DNA from: Methanosarcina sp.
Lineage (GTDB): Archaea; Halobacteriota; Methanosarcinia; Methanosarcinales; Methanosarcinaceae
Assembly (NCBI GenBank): GCA_003157235.1
Contig: PMJC01000008.1
Location: 1 to 11,595, forward strand
DNA: 11,595 nucleotides
Direction: 5' to 3'
In this document: piece by piece, positions 1 to 7,618 of the stretch
How positions within the stretch are numbered: position 1 is the stretch's first letter
Layout: the number at the start of each line of letters is the position of its first letter
The notes under the pieces: generated by a model
Database searches by the model: none
Seen by the model: the letters and a program-made list of their open reading frames with translations, nothing else
Told to the model about the DNA's origin: nothing
Position numbers and translations under genes: made by a program

Positions 1-960
1 ACAAATTTTGAAAAACAAATTAATAACAGATACGATATTATTCATTTGCATTGGATAAATAGTTTTGTTGATATTAAATCTTTAACTAAACTTTCTGAAC
101 TATCAGATCATTTGGTCTGGACCCTTCACGATGCCTGGCCGATAACAGGAGGATGCCATGTGATTTTAAATTGTGCAAGGTTTACCCAGGGCTGTGGCTT
201 TTGTCCCCAATTATTATCTTCAAGACTAAGCGATATAACACGAAAATCATTAAAAAATAAAATTGATGAGTTTTTAAAAATCAGTAATATAGCTTTTACA
301 GTTCCATCTTCATGGATGCTTAAGCAATTTCAGAATCAAAAATTGTTAAATTCCAAACCTGTTTATTTAATTCCTAATACTATTGACACTTCTGTCTTTT
401 GTAAAAAAGAAATCAATCCATCTGAAAAGCATAATAGCAGTAAAAAATTTATAGGATATTATTCTTGTGGCAAAATAAAGTATAAAGGGCTGAATTATTT
501 TTTGGAGATCATTAATCGACTTTATCGTGAAAAGGATGATCTTTATGAATATGAGGTCATAATGATCGGTTCCGACTATAGAATTGATGAAATTCCTTTT
601 AAGACAAAGTATCTTGGGGAACTAAAAACAGAAGATGAATTATCAGAATTTTATAATTCATGTAACGTTTTTATTTCAGCTTCGGAAGAAGAATCATTTG
701 GTCAGACTGCATTGGAAAGTTTACTGTGCGGGACACCGGTTGTTGCTTTTGAAAATACAGGCATAAGAGATTTTTTAATCCATAAAAAAAATGGTTACCT
801 CGCTAAATATCTCGATACCGAAGATTTGTACACAGGGTTGGTTTTTGTTTTATCAAATCCCCCTGCTTTTGATCCTTCTGAAATCGGTAATGTATTTAAA
901 TACGAAACTGTCAGCCTTCAACTTATAAATTTTTACAAAACTTTAATTAAGGTTAACTAA
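1..960 (+). CDS. Glycosyltransferase family 4 (GT-B), 5'-truncated, with four-cysteine motif
   Basis: The frame is open from base 1, so the gene begins outside the window and only the last 319 residues are present. A TTG at base 46 is internal: the residues before it (DIIHLHWIN, about 12-20 from the window edge) belong to the conserved N-domain of this family. Next comes a TLHD/W/TGGC stretch with cysteines at partial residues 52, 58, 65 and 68 (C-x5-C-x6-CGFC, then PQL), a signature I know from WcaC-like GT4 enzymes of exopolysaccharide clusters. The C-terminal donor-binding domain shows the E-x7-E type motif in SFGQTALESLLCGTPVVAF (bases about 694-750). The predicted role is transfer of a sugar from a nucleotide donor to a lipid-linked glycan at the inner face of the cytoplasmic membrane. 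Donor and linkage cannot be told. A 53-bp gap with no recognisable signal follows. Confidence 0.88.
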   Translation, partial: TNFEKQINNRYDIIHLHWINSFVDIKSLTKLSELSDHLVWTLHDAWPITGGCHVILNCARFTQGCGFCPQLLSSRLSDITRKSLKNKIDEFLKISNIAFTVPSSWMLKQFQNQKLLNSKPVYLIPNTIDTSVFCKKEINPSEKHNSSKKFIGYYSCGKIKYKGLNYFLEIINRLYREKDDLYEYEVIMIGSDYRIDEIPFKTKYLGELKTEDELSEFYNSCNVFISASEEESFGQTALESLLCGTPVVAFENTGIRDFLIHKKNGYLAKYLDTEDLYTGLVFVLSNPPAFDPSEIGNVFKYETVSLQLINFYKTLIKVN

Positions 961-1013
961 TTAAAATCAAACCTGTTTTTTCATAAAAAGCCAGTCCTAT
1001 ATACGTTAATATT

Positions 1014-1922
1014 TTGAAATTGGAACCCTTAGTTACAATTATAACGCCTTCATATAATCAATCAAAATACCTTGAAGAAACCATTAATTCTGTAATAAAT
1101 CAGGACTATAATAACATTGAATATATTATTAACGATGGAGGCTCTTCTGATAATTCTGTAGAACTAATTAAAAAGTATGAAACAAAGCTGGCCTATTGGG
1201 TAAGCGAACCGGATAAGGGACAGGCAGATGCAATTAATAAAGGGTTTTTAAAAGCGTCTGGAGATTTTATCTGTTGGATTAATTCAGATGATATTTTATA
1301 CCCTGATTTCATTTCAAGACGTATTAAAGAATTTGAGCAAAATCCCAATATTGATATGATTTATGGTGATGTTGACCAGGGTACTGTCCTAGGAAAAACT
1401 AGACTTAGAAAAGGAGAGAACACTTCTTACACACAAATGCTTAAGACACTTTTAATACCAATACCCCAACAATCTGCAATATGGAGAAGAAGAGTGCTGG
1501 AGAAAACCGGGGTACTGGATCCGAAATTGCATGTACTGCTCGACAGGGATTATTTTATTCGCATATCAAAAAATCATAATATTCTTTACGTCCCCGGCGC
1601 GCTGGCTTTTTTCAGGATACACCAAAATTCAAAATCCATAAAAGAAGCAATCAGTTGGGCAGAAGAACTTCCCGTTTACTACGAATCTTTAATTGAAAAA
1701 TGGGCAGATTATAAAAATCAGAGACATCTTGTCATGGCAAAATGTTATTGGTACTGCAGCAATATTTGCTCTGAAAATAATGATAAAATTAAGGCGAGGG
1801 AATTCCTCAGAAAAGCAAAAAAAGAAAGTCCGGTAACATTTCTCAAACTTGTTTTTATTCAATTCCTGGTAAAAGTAAAGCAGCATTTAAGGTATTCAGG
1901 TATTTTATCAAATAAGAAATGA
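1014..1922 (+). CDS. Glycosyltransferase family 2 (GT-A fold)
   Basis: A 302-residue protein whose first 120 residues form a GT-A nucleotide-sugar binding domain: VTIITPSYNQ at 7-16, the nucleotide-contacting DGGSSD at 41-46, KGQADAINKG at 68-77 and the metal-binding DxD-like NSDD at 90-93. Further on are PQQSAIWRR (151-159), LDRDYFIR (176-183) with the likely acidic catalytic region, and RIHQNSKS (201-208), all typical of GT2 enzymes of O-antigen and capsule loci. The C-terminus is basic with no membrane segment, so the enzyme is probably cytosolic or peripheral. The start is a TTG (MKLEPLVTII); no ATG lies before the conserved first strand, and a second TTG two codons in is an alternative. 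The stop at 1920-1922 directly abuts the next ATG, indicating translational coupling with the amidotransferase gene. Sugar specificity cannot be read from sequence. Confidence 0.92.
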   Translation: MKLEPLVTIITPSYNQSKYLEETINSVINQDYNNIEYIINDGGSSDNSVELIKKYETKLAYWVSEPDKGQADAINKGFLKASGDFICWINSDDILYPDFISRRIKEFEQNPNIDMIYGDVDQGTVLGKTRLRKGENTSYTQMLKTLLIPIPQQSAIWRRRVLEKTGVLDPKLHVLLDRDYFIRISKNHNILYVPGALAFFRIHQNSKSIKEAISWAEELPVYYESLIEKWADYKNQRHLVMAKCYWYCSNICSENNDKIKAREFLRKAKKESPVTFLKLVFIQFLVKVKQHLRYSGILSNKK

Positions 1923-3677
1923 ATGTGCGGAATATTTGGACTGATAACTGAGAATTTGAACATAGAGAGAGCAAGGCTTTCTCTCGATACACTTAAACAC
2001 AGAGGGCCGGATCAATGGGGTGAATATATTGAGATTGAACTTTATCTTGGACACAGGAGACTTTCTATAATAGATCTGAGTGAAAACGGCCGACAACCAA
2101 TGATCAGTGAAGATGGCAATGTAATTATAACAGTAAATGGGGAGATTTATAATTACAGGGAGATCAGGAATGAGCTGAAGCAAATTTATAATTTCAGAAG
2201 TGAATCAGATTCAGAGGTAATCCTCCATGGCTATAGACATTTTGGCATCAATGGATTGCTTGAAAGGATTGATGGCATGTTTGCCTTTTGTATTTATGAT
2301 AAAAAGAAACAAAAGATTTTCCTGGTTAGGGATAGAGCCGGTATAAAACCATTGTTCTATGGAATAATTAACGGCACTTATATCTGGGCTTCAGAACTTA
2401 AAGCAATAGAGAAGTATTTTAATGGGCAGCTTCAAAAGGATAATTCTGCTATTTATGATTATCTGACATACTCATACATACCCTCGCCTAAGACGCTGTA
2501 TAAAAATGCATATAAATTAAAACCTGCCCACTATCTTGAAATAGATTTACAAAACATGACTTCAAATCTTGTGAATTATTGGAGCATTAAAAAAGAATTA
2601 GTTAATAATATTACCATATCAGAAGCGGGTGAACAATTAAGACTTCTTGTCAGGAAATCTGTTAAAGAGCAGTTGATGTCGGATGTTCCATTAGGTTACT
2701 TTTTAAGTGGAGGAATTGATTCCAGTATTGTAGTTTATGAAGCATCAAAAGTAAATGACAATAATAAAACATACACAATCGGTTTTGAAGATCCTGTGCA
2801 TAGTGAAGCCGTTTATGCCAGGGCAATCGCCCATTTGTGTAAGACACAACATAAAGAACGAAAGCTTTCAGAGGAAGATACAATCCGATTATTACCCAAC
2901 ATGCTTGAATGGTATGATGAACCTTATGGAGATACTTCTGCCGTGCCTTCTTTTTTAGTATCAAAATTTGCAAGGGAGGAAGTAACGGTCGCACTGACAG
3001 GTGACGGGGGAGACGAACTGTTTGGAGGTTATTTGTGGTACCGGAATTTTATTAAGTATTCAAATAAAAATATACATCTTCCGGTAAACAATTTGCTTTT
3101 AAACATCCGGAACCGGAATCGTTACCGGATTCCTGGTAAGATCTCAAACCGGCTTTTGAATTTTAATCTTGACAAACAATCCCTCTATGTAAAGCTGCTT
3201 GGAGGAATGCTGAAGGAAGAAAAAACAAATTACAGATCTCTTTTAAATATCGAAAAAGATTATGATGATTACTGGTGCTTTAAATCACTTGGGACCAAAG
3301 AAAAAATCGGGATTAAAGATTTAATGTTACTTGATTTCGAAACATATCTTCCTGATGATATTTTAACAAAGATGGACCGGGTAAGTATGGCAGTTTCTCT
3401 TGAAGTCCGGGTACCGTTGCTCTCCAGAGAGCTCATTGAATTTACATTTTCATTACCTGAGGAAATACTGTTATATAAGGGCAATTTAAAAGGATTAGTC
3501 AGGTATGCATATAAGGATCTTCTACCTGAAGAAATTCTGAATCGCAAAAAAAGAGGTTTCAATATTCCGGTACATAAATGGGATCAGATATACAACAATA
3601 CTTCTCTAAATATGTCCGAGATTCTGCTTAGTAAAATTTACAATTTTAATACCTCGGGGACACCATACAAATCATGA
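1923..3677 (+). CDS. asnB: Asparagine synthetase-like glutamine amidotransferase (AsnB1)
   Basis: A 584-residue class II glutamine amidotransferase. The N-terminal glutaminase begins with the nucleophile Cys2 (MCGIFG) and contains HRGPD (26-30), RLSIIDL (46-52), NGEIYN (72-77) and SDSEVIL (95-101). The synthetase domain has the ATP pyrophosphatase loop SGGIDSS (262-268), GDGGDELFGGY (360-370) and YLPDDILTKMDR (475-486), followed by SLEVRVPLL (492-500). The N-domain hydrolyses glutamine and ammonia travels to an adenylated carboxylate. In E. coli AsnB this gives asparagine; homologues in glycan loci, such as WbtH of Francisella, are thought to amidate uronic acids. Asp361 occupies the site of E. 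coli Glu348. The tail after RKKRGFNIPV is about 30 residues shorter than in the second copy in this locus. It abuts the GT2 gene and overlaps the next by 4 bp (ATGA). A role in glycan amidation is inferred from context; true asparagine synthesis is not excluded. Confidence 0.93.
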   Translation: MCGIFGLITENLNIERARLSLDTLKHRGPDQWGEYIEIELYLGHRRLSIIDLSENGRQPMISEDGNVIITVNGEIYNYREIRNELKQIYNFRSESDSEVILHGYRHFGINGLLERIDGMFAFCIYDKKKQKIFLVRDRAGIKPLFYGIINGTYIWASELKAIEKYFNGQLQKDNSAIYDYLTYSYIPSPKTLYKNAYKLKPAHYLEIDLQNMTSNLVNYWSIKKELVNNITISEAGEQLRLLVRKSVKEQLMSDVPLGYFLSGGIDSSIVVYEASKVNDNNKTYTIGFEDPVHSEAVYARAIAHLCKTQHKERKLSEEDTIRLLPNMLEWYDEPYGDTSAVPSFLVSKFAREEVTVALTGDGGDELFGGYLWYRNFIKYSNKNIHLPVNNLLLNIRNRNRYRIPGKISNRLLNFNLDKQSLYVKLLGGMLKEEKTNYRSLLNIEKDYDDYWCFKSLGTKEKIGIKDLMLLDFETYLPDDILTKMDRVSMAVSLEVRVPLLSRELIEFTFSLPEEILLYKGNLKGLVRYAYKDLLPEEILNRKKRGFNIPVHKWDQIYNNTSLNMSEILLSKIYNFNTSGTPYKS

Positions 3678-4711
3678 CGAGAATTTCGGCTCTGACGCCT
3701 GGTATTAATGTCCCGTCTTCGAAATACAGGGTCAGACAATATATACCTCTATTAAATGATGCCGGGATTTCTGTCGATGAGTTTGCTGCAAAAATCGATT
3801 ACTCTGCAAAATTGCCGGGAATATTGGGTAGAGTTAGACAAAGGTATGTCTTCCCTGTCAGTGCAACCTGGATAGGGATTAAATCAATATCAAGAATAGA
3901 TGACATTATAAAGAGTAACCGTTATGATGCCGTCTGGCTCAACAGAATAGTTGTTAATACGTTATATATGGAGAAATTTATCCTGCGACCTCTGATTTAT
4001 GATGTGGATGATGCCATCTGGCTTAATGATGAAAGAATCACCAGGAAAATTGCACAAAAAGCAGAGATAATATTAGCCGGCAACAGTTTTATTGCAGACT
4101 GGTTTTGTAAGGTCAATCCTAATATTAATATTATTCCTACGGCTATTGATACTCAATGGTTTTGTCCTTCTGATTCAAAACCAGGCAATTTGTTTAAGAT
4201 CGTATGGACGGGATCTCAACAGACTATTCATTATCTTCTTTCCATTGAGAAGACTTTGGCAAAATTTCTGAATGAAAAAATGGATGTTCTCCTGATTGTT
4301 ATATCAGATGTATATCCAAAATTTACAAGCATAAGAAAAGAAAAAATCAGATTCATAAAATGGACGCCGGAAGATGAAATAGTTGCTATTCAGGAGGCCC
4401 GGGTTGGAATAATGCCCTTAAACAATACACCCTGGGAGAGGGGGAAATGCAGTTTTAAAATGCTTAAATACATGGCATGCGGGATTCCTGTCCTGGTTTC
4501 CCCGGTGGGTATGAATAATGAAGTGTTGTCAAAAGGTGAAATAGGGTTTGCCGCGTTCAAGGATGATGATTGGATATCAGGTTTAGAATTCTTTTACAAA
4601 AATCAGGATAAAAGTAAACTTATGGGGTTCAATGGAACACAAGTCATAAATAAGTATTACAGTTTAGATATTGTCACCAAATCCCTGGTTCAGATCTTTC
4701 GAAATATTTAG
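3674..4711 (+). CDS. Glycosyltransferase family 4 (GT-B)
   Basis: A 345-residue GT-B protein. The N-domain has the family opening LTPGINVPSSKYRVRQYIPLL (7-27, with the PSSxxRxxQY core) and YDVDDAIW (109-116). The C-domain has IPTAIDT (154-160), a phosphate-binding loop near VWTGSQQT (177-184) and the donor-site block from GIMPLNNTPW (245-254) through GKCSFKMLKYM (257-267) to PVLVSPVGMN (272-281). That block resembles the GKCxxKxLxYMAxGxPVVxSPVGxN signature of polysaccharide-cluster GT4 enzymes, where Lys replaces the first Glu of the usual E-x7-E motif. No membrane helix is apparent. The start ATG overlaps the stop of the upstream asnB-like gene by 4 bp, so the two are probably translated together. 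It is the last gene before the repeat-filled gap. Donor and acceptor are unknown. Confidence 0.92.
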   Translation: MTRISALTPGINVPSSKYRVRQYIPLLNDAGISVDEFAAKIDYSAKLPGILGRVRQRYVFPVSATWIGIKSISRIDDIIKSNRYDAVWLNRIVVNTLYMEKFILRPLIYDVDDAIWLNDERITRKIAQKAEIILAGNSFIADWFCKVNPNINIIPTAIDTQWFCPSDSKPGNLFKIVWTGSQQTIHYLLSIEKTLAKFLNEKMDVLLIVISDVYPKFTSIRKEKIRFIKWTPEDEIVAIQEARVGIMPLNNTPWERGKCSFKMLKYMACGIPVLVSPVGMNNEVLSKGEIGFAAFKDDDWISGLEFFYKNQDKSKLMGFNGTQVINKYYSLDIVTKSLVQIFRNI

Positions 4712-4744
4712 AATTATTATTGGCTATTAATAATATTATCTCAG

Positions 4745-4900
4745 GAGATTCCTCGCTGGCGCTCGGAATGACATGGTTGATTTGGGTTGACACAGGAAGC
4801 AGAGGCGATTCGCCAAGGCGAATCGCCTCTGCTTCCCCTTTACAATAATTGAACTGTCATTCCGAATGGATCCCGCAAAGCGGGAGGAATGAGGAATCTC
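4745..4900. repeat. Nested palindromic repeat element (REP/MITE-like)
   Basis: This is a 156-bp segment built from nested inverted repeats. The outermost arms, GAGATTCCTC at 4745-4754 and GAGGAATCTC at 4891-4900, are perfect 10-bp complements. A second pair, TCGGAATGACA at 4763-4773 and TGTCATTCCGA at 4855-4865, is a perfect 11-bp match. The centre is a perfect 20-bp hairpin (4795-4814 with 4817-4836, AA loop). A small hairpin TCCCGC-AAA-GCGGGA sits at 4871-4885 inside the right arm only. The element is more G+C-rich than its surroundings. Its architecture resembles interspersed non-autonomous palindromic elements of bacterial genomes. I see no clear target-site duplication (flanks TCAG and TATT) and no transposase. 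It lies between coding blocks, where such elements are tolerated. That it is multi-copy is inference. Confidence 0.7.
4795..4836. repeat. Perfect 20-bp inverted repeat (central hairpin)
   Basis: GGAAGCAGAGGCGATTCGCC (4795-4814) is followed by AA and then its exact reverse complement (4817-4836). In RNA from either strand this would give a very stable 20-bp stem with a 2-nt loop. It sits at the centre of the larger palindromic element. No run of T follows on either strand, so it is not a classic rho-independent terminator. It could still pause polymerase, shield an upstream mRNA 3' end from exonucleases, or act as a recognition structure for a REP-associated tyrosine transposase elsewhere in the genome; these are possibilities only. 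Confidence 0.85.
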
Positions 4901-5054
4901 TATTCTAATGGCAAATTGCAAAAAATGGAAGAGTGAAGATAAATAAAGCTATTATTATGAATTTGGACGAATCAAAGCAGAAATTGAACCAAAAGGAAGT
5001 CAAAATCAAAAAATTTATGAGCCTAATTACCAAAACTCAATATTTTTAGTAATA

Positions 5055-6428
5055 ATGTATCCTGTTATAGTAACTATATTGTTTCTGTTTCTGAGTTTTT
5101 CGAGAATCAGAAAAGCACGATCTGCTAATTCATTAATTACCATCGTTCTTTTATTGGTGTTCTTTCTCGGAATAATAGATCAATTCAATATAAAACAATT
5201 TTATGCCAATATTCTGATTGAGAGCCTGATAATGTTTCTGTTGGTTAAAACCATGATTTCTGTTTCAAATAAAAGAAAGAAATTTAATCTTCCGGGGATC
5301 AGAATATTTATTATATTCTCAGTTATTTTGTTTATATCGGTTTTAATAAGCTCAAGCAATTTATATCAATCCTATCTCTATTACAGGTTTTTTCTGACGC
5401 CTTACCTGTTTATGTTAATAATGGTAAATATAGAATTACCGGAATACGGGATAAGGAAAATCATTGATTTTATCCAATACCTGTTTATTTTTCAATTAAT
5501 TGCCACAGTTGTTAAACTATTAATACTCGGAACCCCTGAGCAACCGGTTGGCACCATCATCGTTGCAGGAGGTGGTGTGGCTACATTTATTCCATTAATT
5601 GCTGCCGGCTTTTTATTGAGCCGCTATTACATTTATGAAAAGAAAAAACTCTTTCTGGTGCTTATTTTTGCATTTACACTGATTGCTTATGCCAGTCAGA
5701 AAAGAGGAACATTTGTTTTTCTGCCGGCTGTTTTTGTTTTTTTTATTGTTATGCTCGGGGAAGTTGATATCAGATCACGGGCATTTCATAAGAAAGTCAT
5801 TTACCTGGTTTCGACTTTTGTTTTATCAATAATTATTTTAATTATAGGAGCAAAAAAAATACCAATGATGAACCCGGAAGGTTCAAAAAACGGAAGTTTC
5901 GATCTGAACTTTCTGATTGAATCATCCGTGGAGTATAATACCTTGCATGGAGATTATGCTTACGGAAGATTCGCCAGTTTTCAACAGGTTAATAATATTC
6001 TCGAAAAATCAAGGTTTGTAACGAAATTATTTGGGTTCGGACCGGAAACGCTTAAAGGAGCCGCCAGGGGAGATGGTAGATTCGAAAGATTTGGCGTGGG
6101 AGGCACGTACCCCGGGATTTCCTATCAGGTAGTCCAGATAGGATATTTAGGTGCAAGCCTTTGGCTTCTTTTATTAGGTTATTATGGTTTAATGATATTT
6201 AAGATACTGAAAAAGGAACAGGAGAGATACTGGAAAAGCATCGGAATGGGGAGCCTTATACTGATCTTCCTGGCCGTTGTTGATTACCTGACTTATTCGA
6301 CAACATTTATTGTTGTGTACAGCTTTTCATTTACTATAGCATTCTCAGTTGGATTAATGATGAGGCGCTATTACCGGATGAACACTCAAAGTAAATTGGC
6401 AGTATCTTCAAAAATCAGACAATTTTGA
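5055..6428 (+). CDS. O-antigen polymerase/ligase-like integral membrane protein (Wzy type)
   Basis: A 457-residue, strongly hydrophobic protein with about ten to twelve predicted membrane segments, for example near residues 4-16, 28-41, 52-69, 83-99, 113-124, 137-158, 166-187, 198-212, 219-234, 248-265, 361-381, 396-414 and 416-435. Between the two C-terminal groups of helices lies a long polar loop (about 266-355) containing GFGPETL (327-333), as is usual in Wzy polymerases and WaaL ligases, where this outer loop carries catalytic residues. The segment around SQKRGTFVFLP (214-224) resembles the start of the Wzy_C core. The protein would act at the outer face of the cytoplasmic membrane, joining lipid-linked repeat units. 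Polymerase is favoured over ligase because it lies within a glycosyltransferase cluster. It overlaps the next gene by 4 bp (TTGA). The upstream frame stays open without a good start codon, so the ATG at the first membrane segment was chosen. Confidence 0.85.
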   Translation: MYPVIVTILFLFLSFSRIRKARSANSLITIVLLLVFFLGIIDQFNIKQFYANILIESLIMFLLVKTMISVSNKRKKFNLPGIRIFIIFSVILFISVLISSSNLYQSYLYYRFFLTPYLFMLIMVNIELPEYGIRKIIDFIQYLFIFQLIATVVKLLILGTPEQPVGTIIVAGGGVATFIPLIAAGFLLSRYYIYEKKKLFLVLIFAFTLIAYASQKRGTFVFLPAVFVFFIVMLGEVDIRSRAFHKKVIYLVSTFVLSIIILIIGAKKIPMMNPEGSKNGSFDLNFLIESSVEYNTLHGDYAYGRFASFQQVNNILEKSRFVTKLFGFGPETLKGAARGDGRFERFGVGGTYPGISYQVVQIGYLGASLWLLLLGYYGLMIFKILKKEQERYWKSIGMGSLILIFLAVVDYLTYSTTFIVVYSFSFTIAFSVGLMMRRYYRMNTQSKLAVSSKIRQF

Positions 6429-7501
6429 ACACAGTCATTCTTGCATCTCCTGACCAGTACGGGTATTTCACAATATATTATAATTATGCAAAATACCTGA
6501 GCAGGGAGTTTAATGTAATATATATTTGTTTTGACCAGGGAGAAATTAAATTTAAAGAATCAGAAAAAATAAAGGTAGTATATGTTGAATTAGCCGGAAA
6601 TAAAATACTCCGGATTTTGAAATATTACAATGCAATTGTCCGGATATTTAAGTCAAATACATCTTCAAAATTAATACTGAAATATTACTTTTTTTCTTCC
6701 CTGCTTAACCTCTTCCTTCCACGCAAAAATTTAATTCTGGATATAAGAACCGGCTATACATCATTAGTCAGGTTTAAAACCTTTTTTTTTAATTCAATTA
6801 TCAGGATCGAAGCGTTTCCTTTTAAACGGATTATCACTCTTTCAGAAAGCCTCCGGGAGAAGTTGAAGCTTCAGATTAAAAAGACAATAATCATTCCTTT
6901 GGGAGCTGATCAGATTGTTTCCCAACCCAAGATATTCGATAAACTGGTACTTCTTTACATAGGCACACTTACCTCAAGGAACATTGGCCAAACAATAGAG
7001 GGCCTGGCGCAATTTATTAAGAATGAAGGGAAGAATATGGAGATCGAATATTATATTGTAGGAGGAGGTAAACCATTGGAAGTGAAAGAACTAAATGACA
7101 CAATAAATAATAATGATCTGCAGAACACAGTGCACTATGTTGGTCAGGTATATGGAGAAAAACTAAAATGGTTCTTTCTGAATTGCAATATCGGAGTATC
7201 CTATATTCCAATGATCAGAGATTATGATTGTCAACCAGCAACTAAGACAATTGAATACCTGATGGCAGGAATGCCTGTATTAGCAACAAATACCTATGAA
7301 AATAAAGTGACTGTAAATGAGAACAATGGCGTTCTAATAAAAGATACTTCCGAAGATTTTTGTATTGGTCTCTCAACCATTTATAATAAACGAAATTCCT
7401 TTAAGTCCTCTGAGATAAGGAAATCGGTAGAGTCTCTTACCTGGGAAAATATAATAAATACAAATCTGAAACCTTACTTGCTGGGGTTAATAGAAAATTG
7501 A
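6425..7501 (+). CDS. Glycosyltransferase family 4 (GT-B)
   Basis: A 358-residue GT-B enzyme. The start is a TTG overlapping the preceding stop (TTGA), and no ATG occurs before the conserved first strand NTVILASPDQYG (2-13). The N-domain includes LILDIRTGY (103-111) and ITLSESLREKL (137-147). The C-domain has IPLGAD (157-162), LLYIGTLTSRNI (176-187), YYIVGGG (209-215) and the donor-binding stretch QPATKTIEYLMAGMPVLATN (270-289), whose Glu277 corresponds to a Glu of the GT4 E-x7-E motif. No membrane helix is expected; it probably acts on lipid-linked intermediates on the cytoplasmic face. Tight overlap with the polymerase gene implies co-expression. The 117 bp after its stop (7502-7618) are AT-rich, with no promoter or terminator I can support. 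Sugar specificity is unknown. Confidence 0.9.
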   Translation: MNTVILASPDQYGYFTIYYNYAKYLSREFNVIYICFDQGEIKFKESEKIKVVYVELAGNKILRILKYYNAIVRIFKSNTSSKLILKYYFFSSLLNLFLPRKNLILDIRTGYTSLVRFKTFFFNSIIRIEAFPFKRIITLSESLREKLKLQIKKTIIIPLGADQIVSQPKIFDKLVLLYIGTLTSRNIGQTIEGLAQFIKNEGKNMEIEYYIVGGGKPLEVKELNDTINNNDLQNTVHYVGQVYGEKLKWFFLNCNIGVSYIPMIRDYDCQPATKTIEYLMAGMPVLATNTYENKVTVNENNGVLIKDTSEDFCIGLSTIYNKRNSFKSSEIRKSVESLTWENIINTNLKPYLLGLIEN

Positions 7502-7618
7502 CACAGGTCTACCTCATGCTTCTTACTACATACTACCTTCTTCCTAAATTAAAAAATTTAACTCTGAGTACTTTAGGCAATAAAAACTCCAGGCACATTA
7601 AATACTTTTTTCTATAAA

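Larger units (their letters stand above)
4712..5054. other. 343-bp intergenic region between two gene blocks
   Basis: This is the only gap over 300 bp. Just after the upstream stop lies an AT-rich imperfect palindrome (4713-4734, outer 7 bp perfect). Most of the rest is the nested inverted repeat annotated separately at 4745-4900. The part nearest the polymerase gene (4901-5054) is AT-rich. It holds one short open frame, 4957-5049 (30 codons, MNLDESKQ...TQYF), which ends 5 bp before the next ATG. It has no recognisable motif or ribosome binding site and I do not call it a gene. I looked for the Bacteroidota promoter pattern (TTTG, about 19 bp, TAnnTTTG) and found no convincing match. No T-run follows any hairpin, so no intrinsic terminator is called. 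Confidence 0.8.

Noticed and set aside
2662..2994. Minus-strand 110-codon open frame inside asnB1
   Set aside because: It is antisense to the conserved ATP-binding domain of AsnB1 and has no family features.
4795..4850. Rho-independent terminator at the 20-bp hairpin
   Set aside because: The stem is very stable but is followed by CCCTTTACAATAA on the + strand and TGTGTCAACC on the other, with no U-run.
4736..4921. Minus-strand 61-codon open frame within the intergenic repeat
   Set aside because: It lies almost wholly on the palindromic element, its residues come from the inverted repeat arms, and it has no domain. Open frames of this kind are by-products of repeat DNA.
7502..7618. Promoter in the 117-bp gap before the GT4 gene at 7619
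   Set aside because: The best -7 candidate, TACTTTAG at 7569, differs from TAnnTTTG and has no TTTG at the right distance upstream, so nothing beyond AT-richness supports it.
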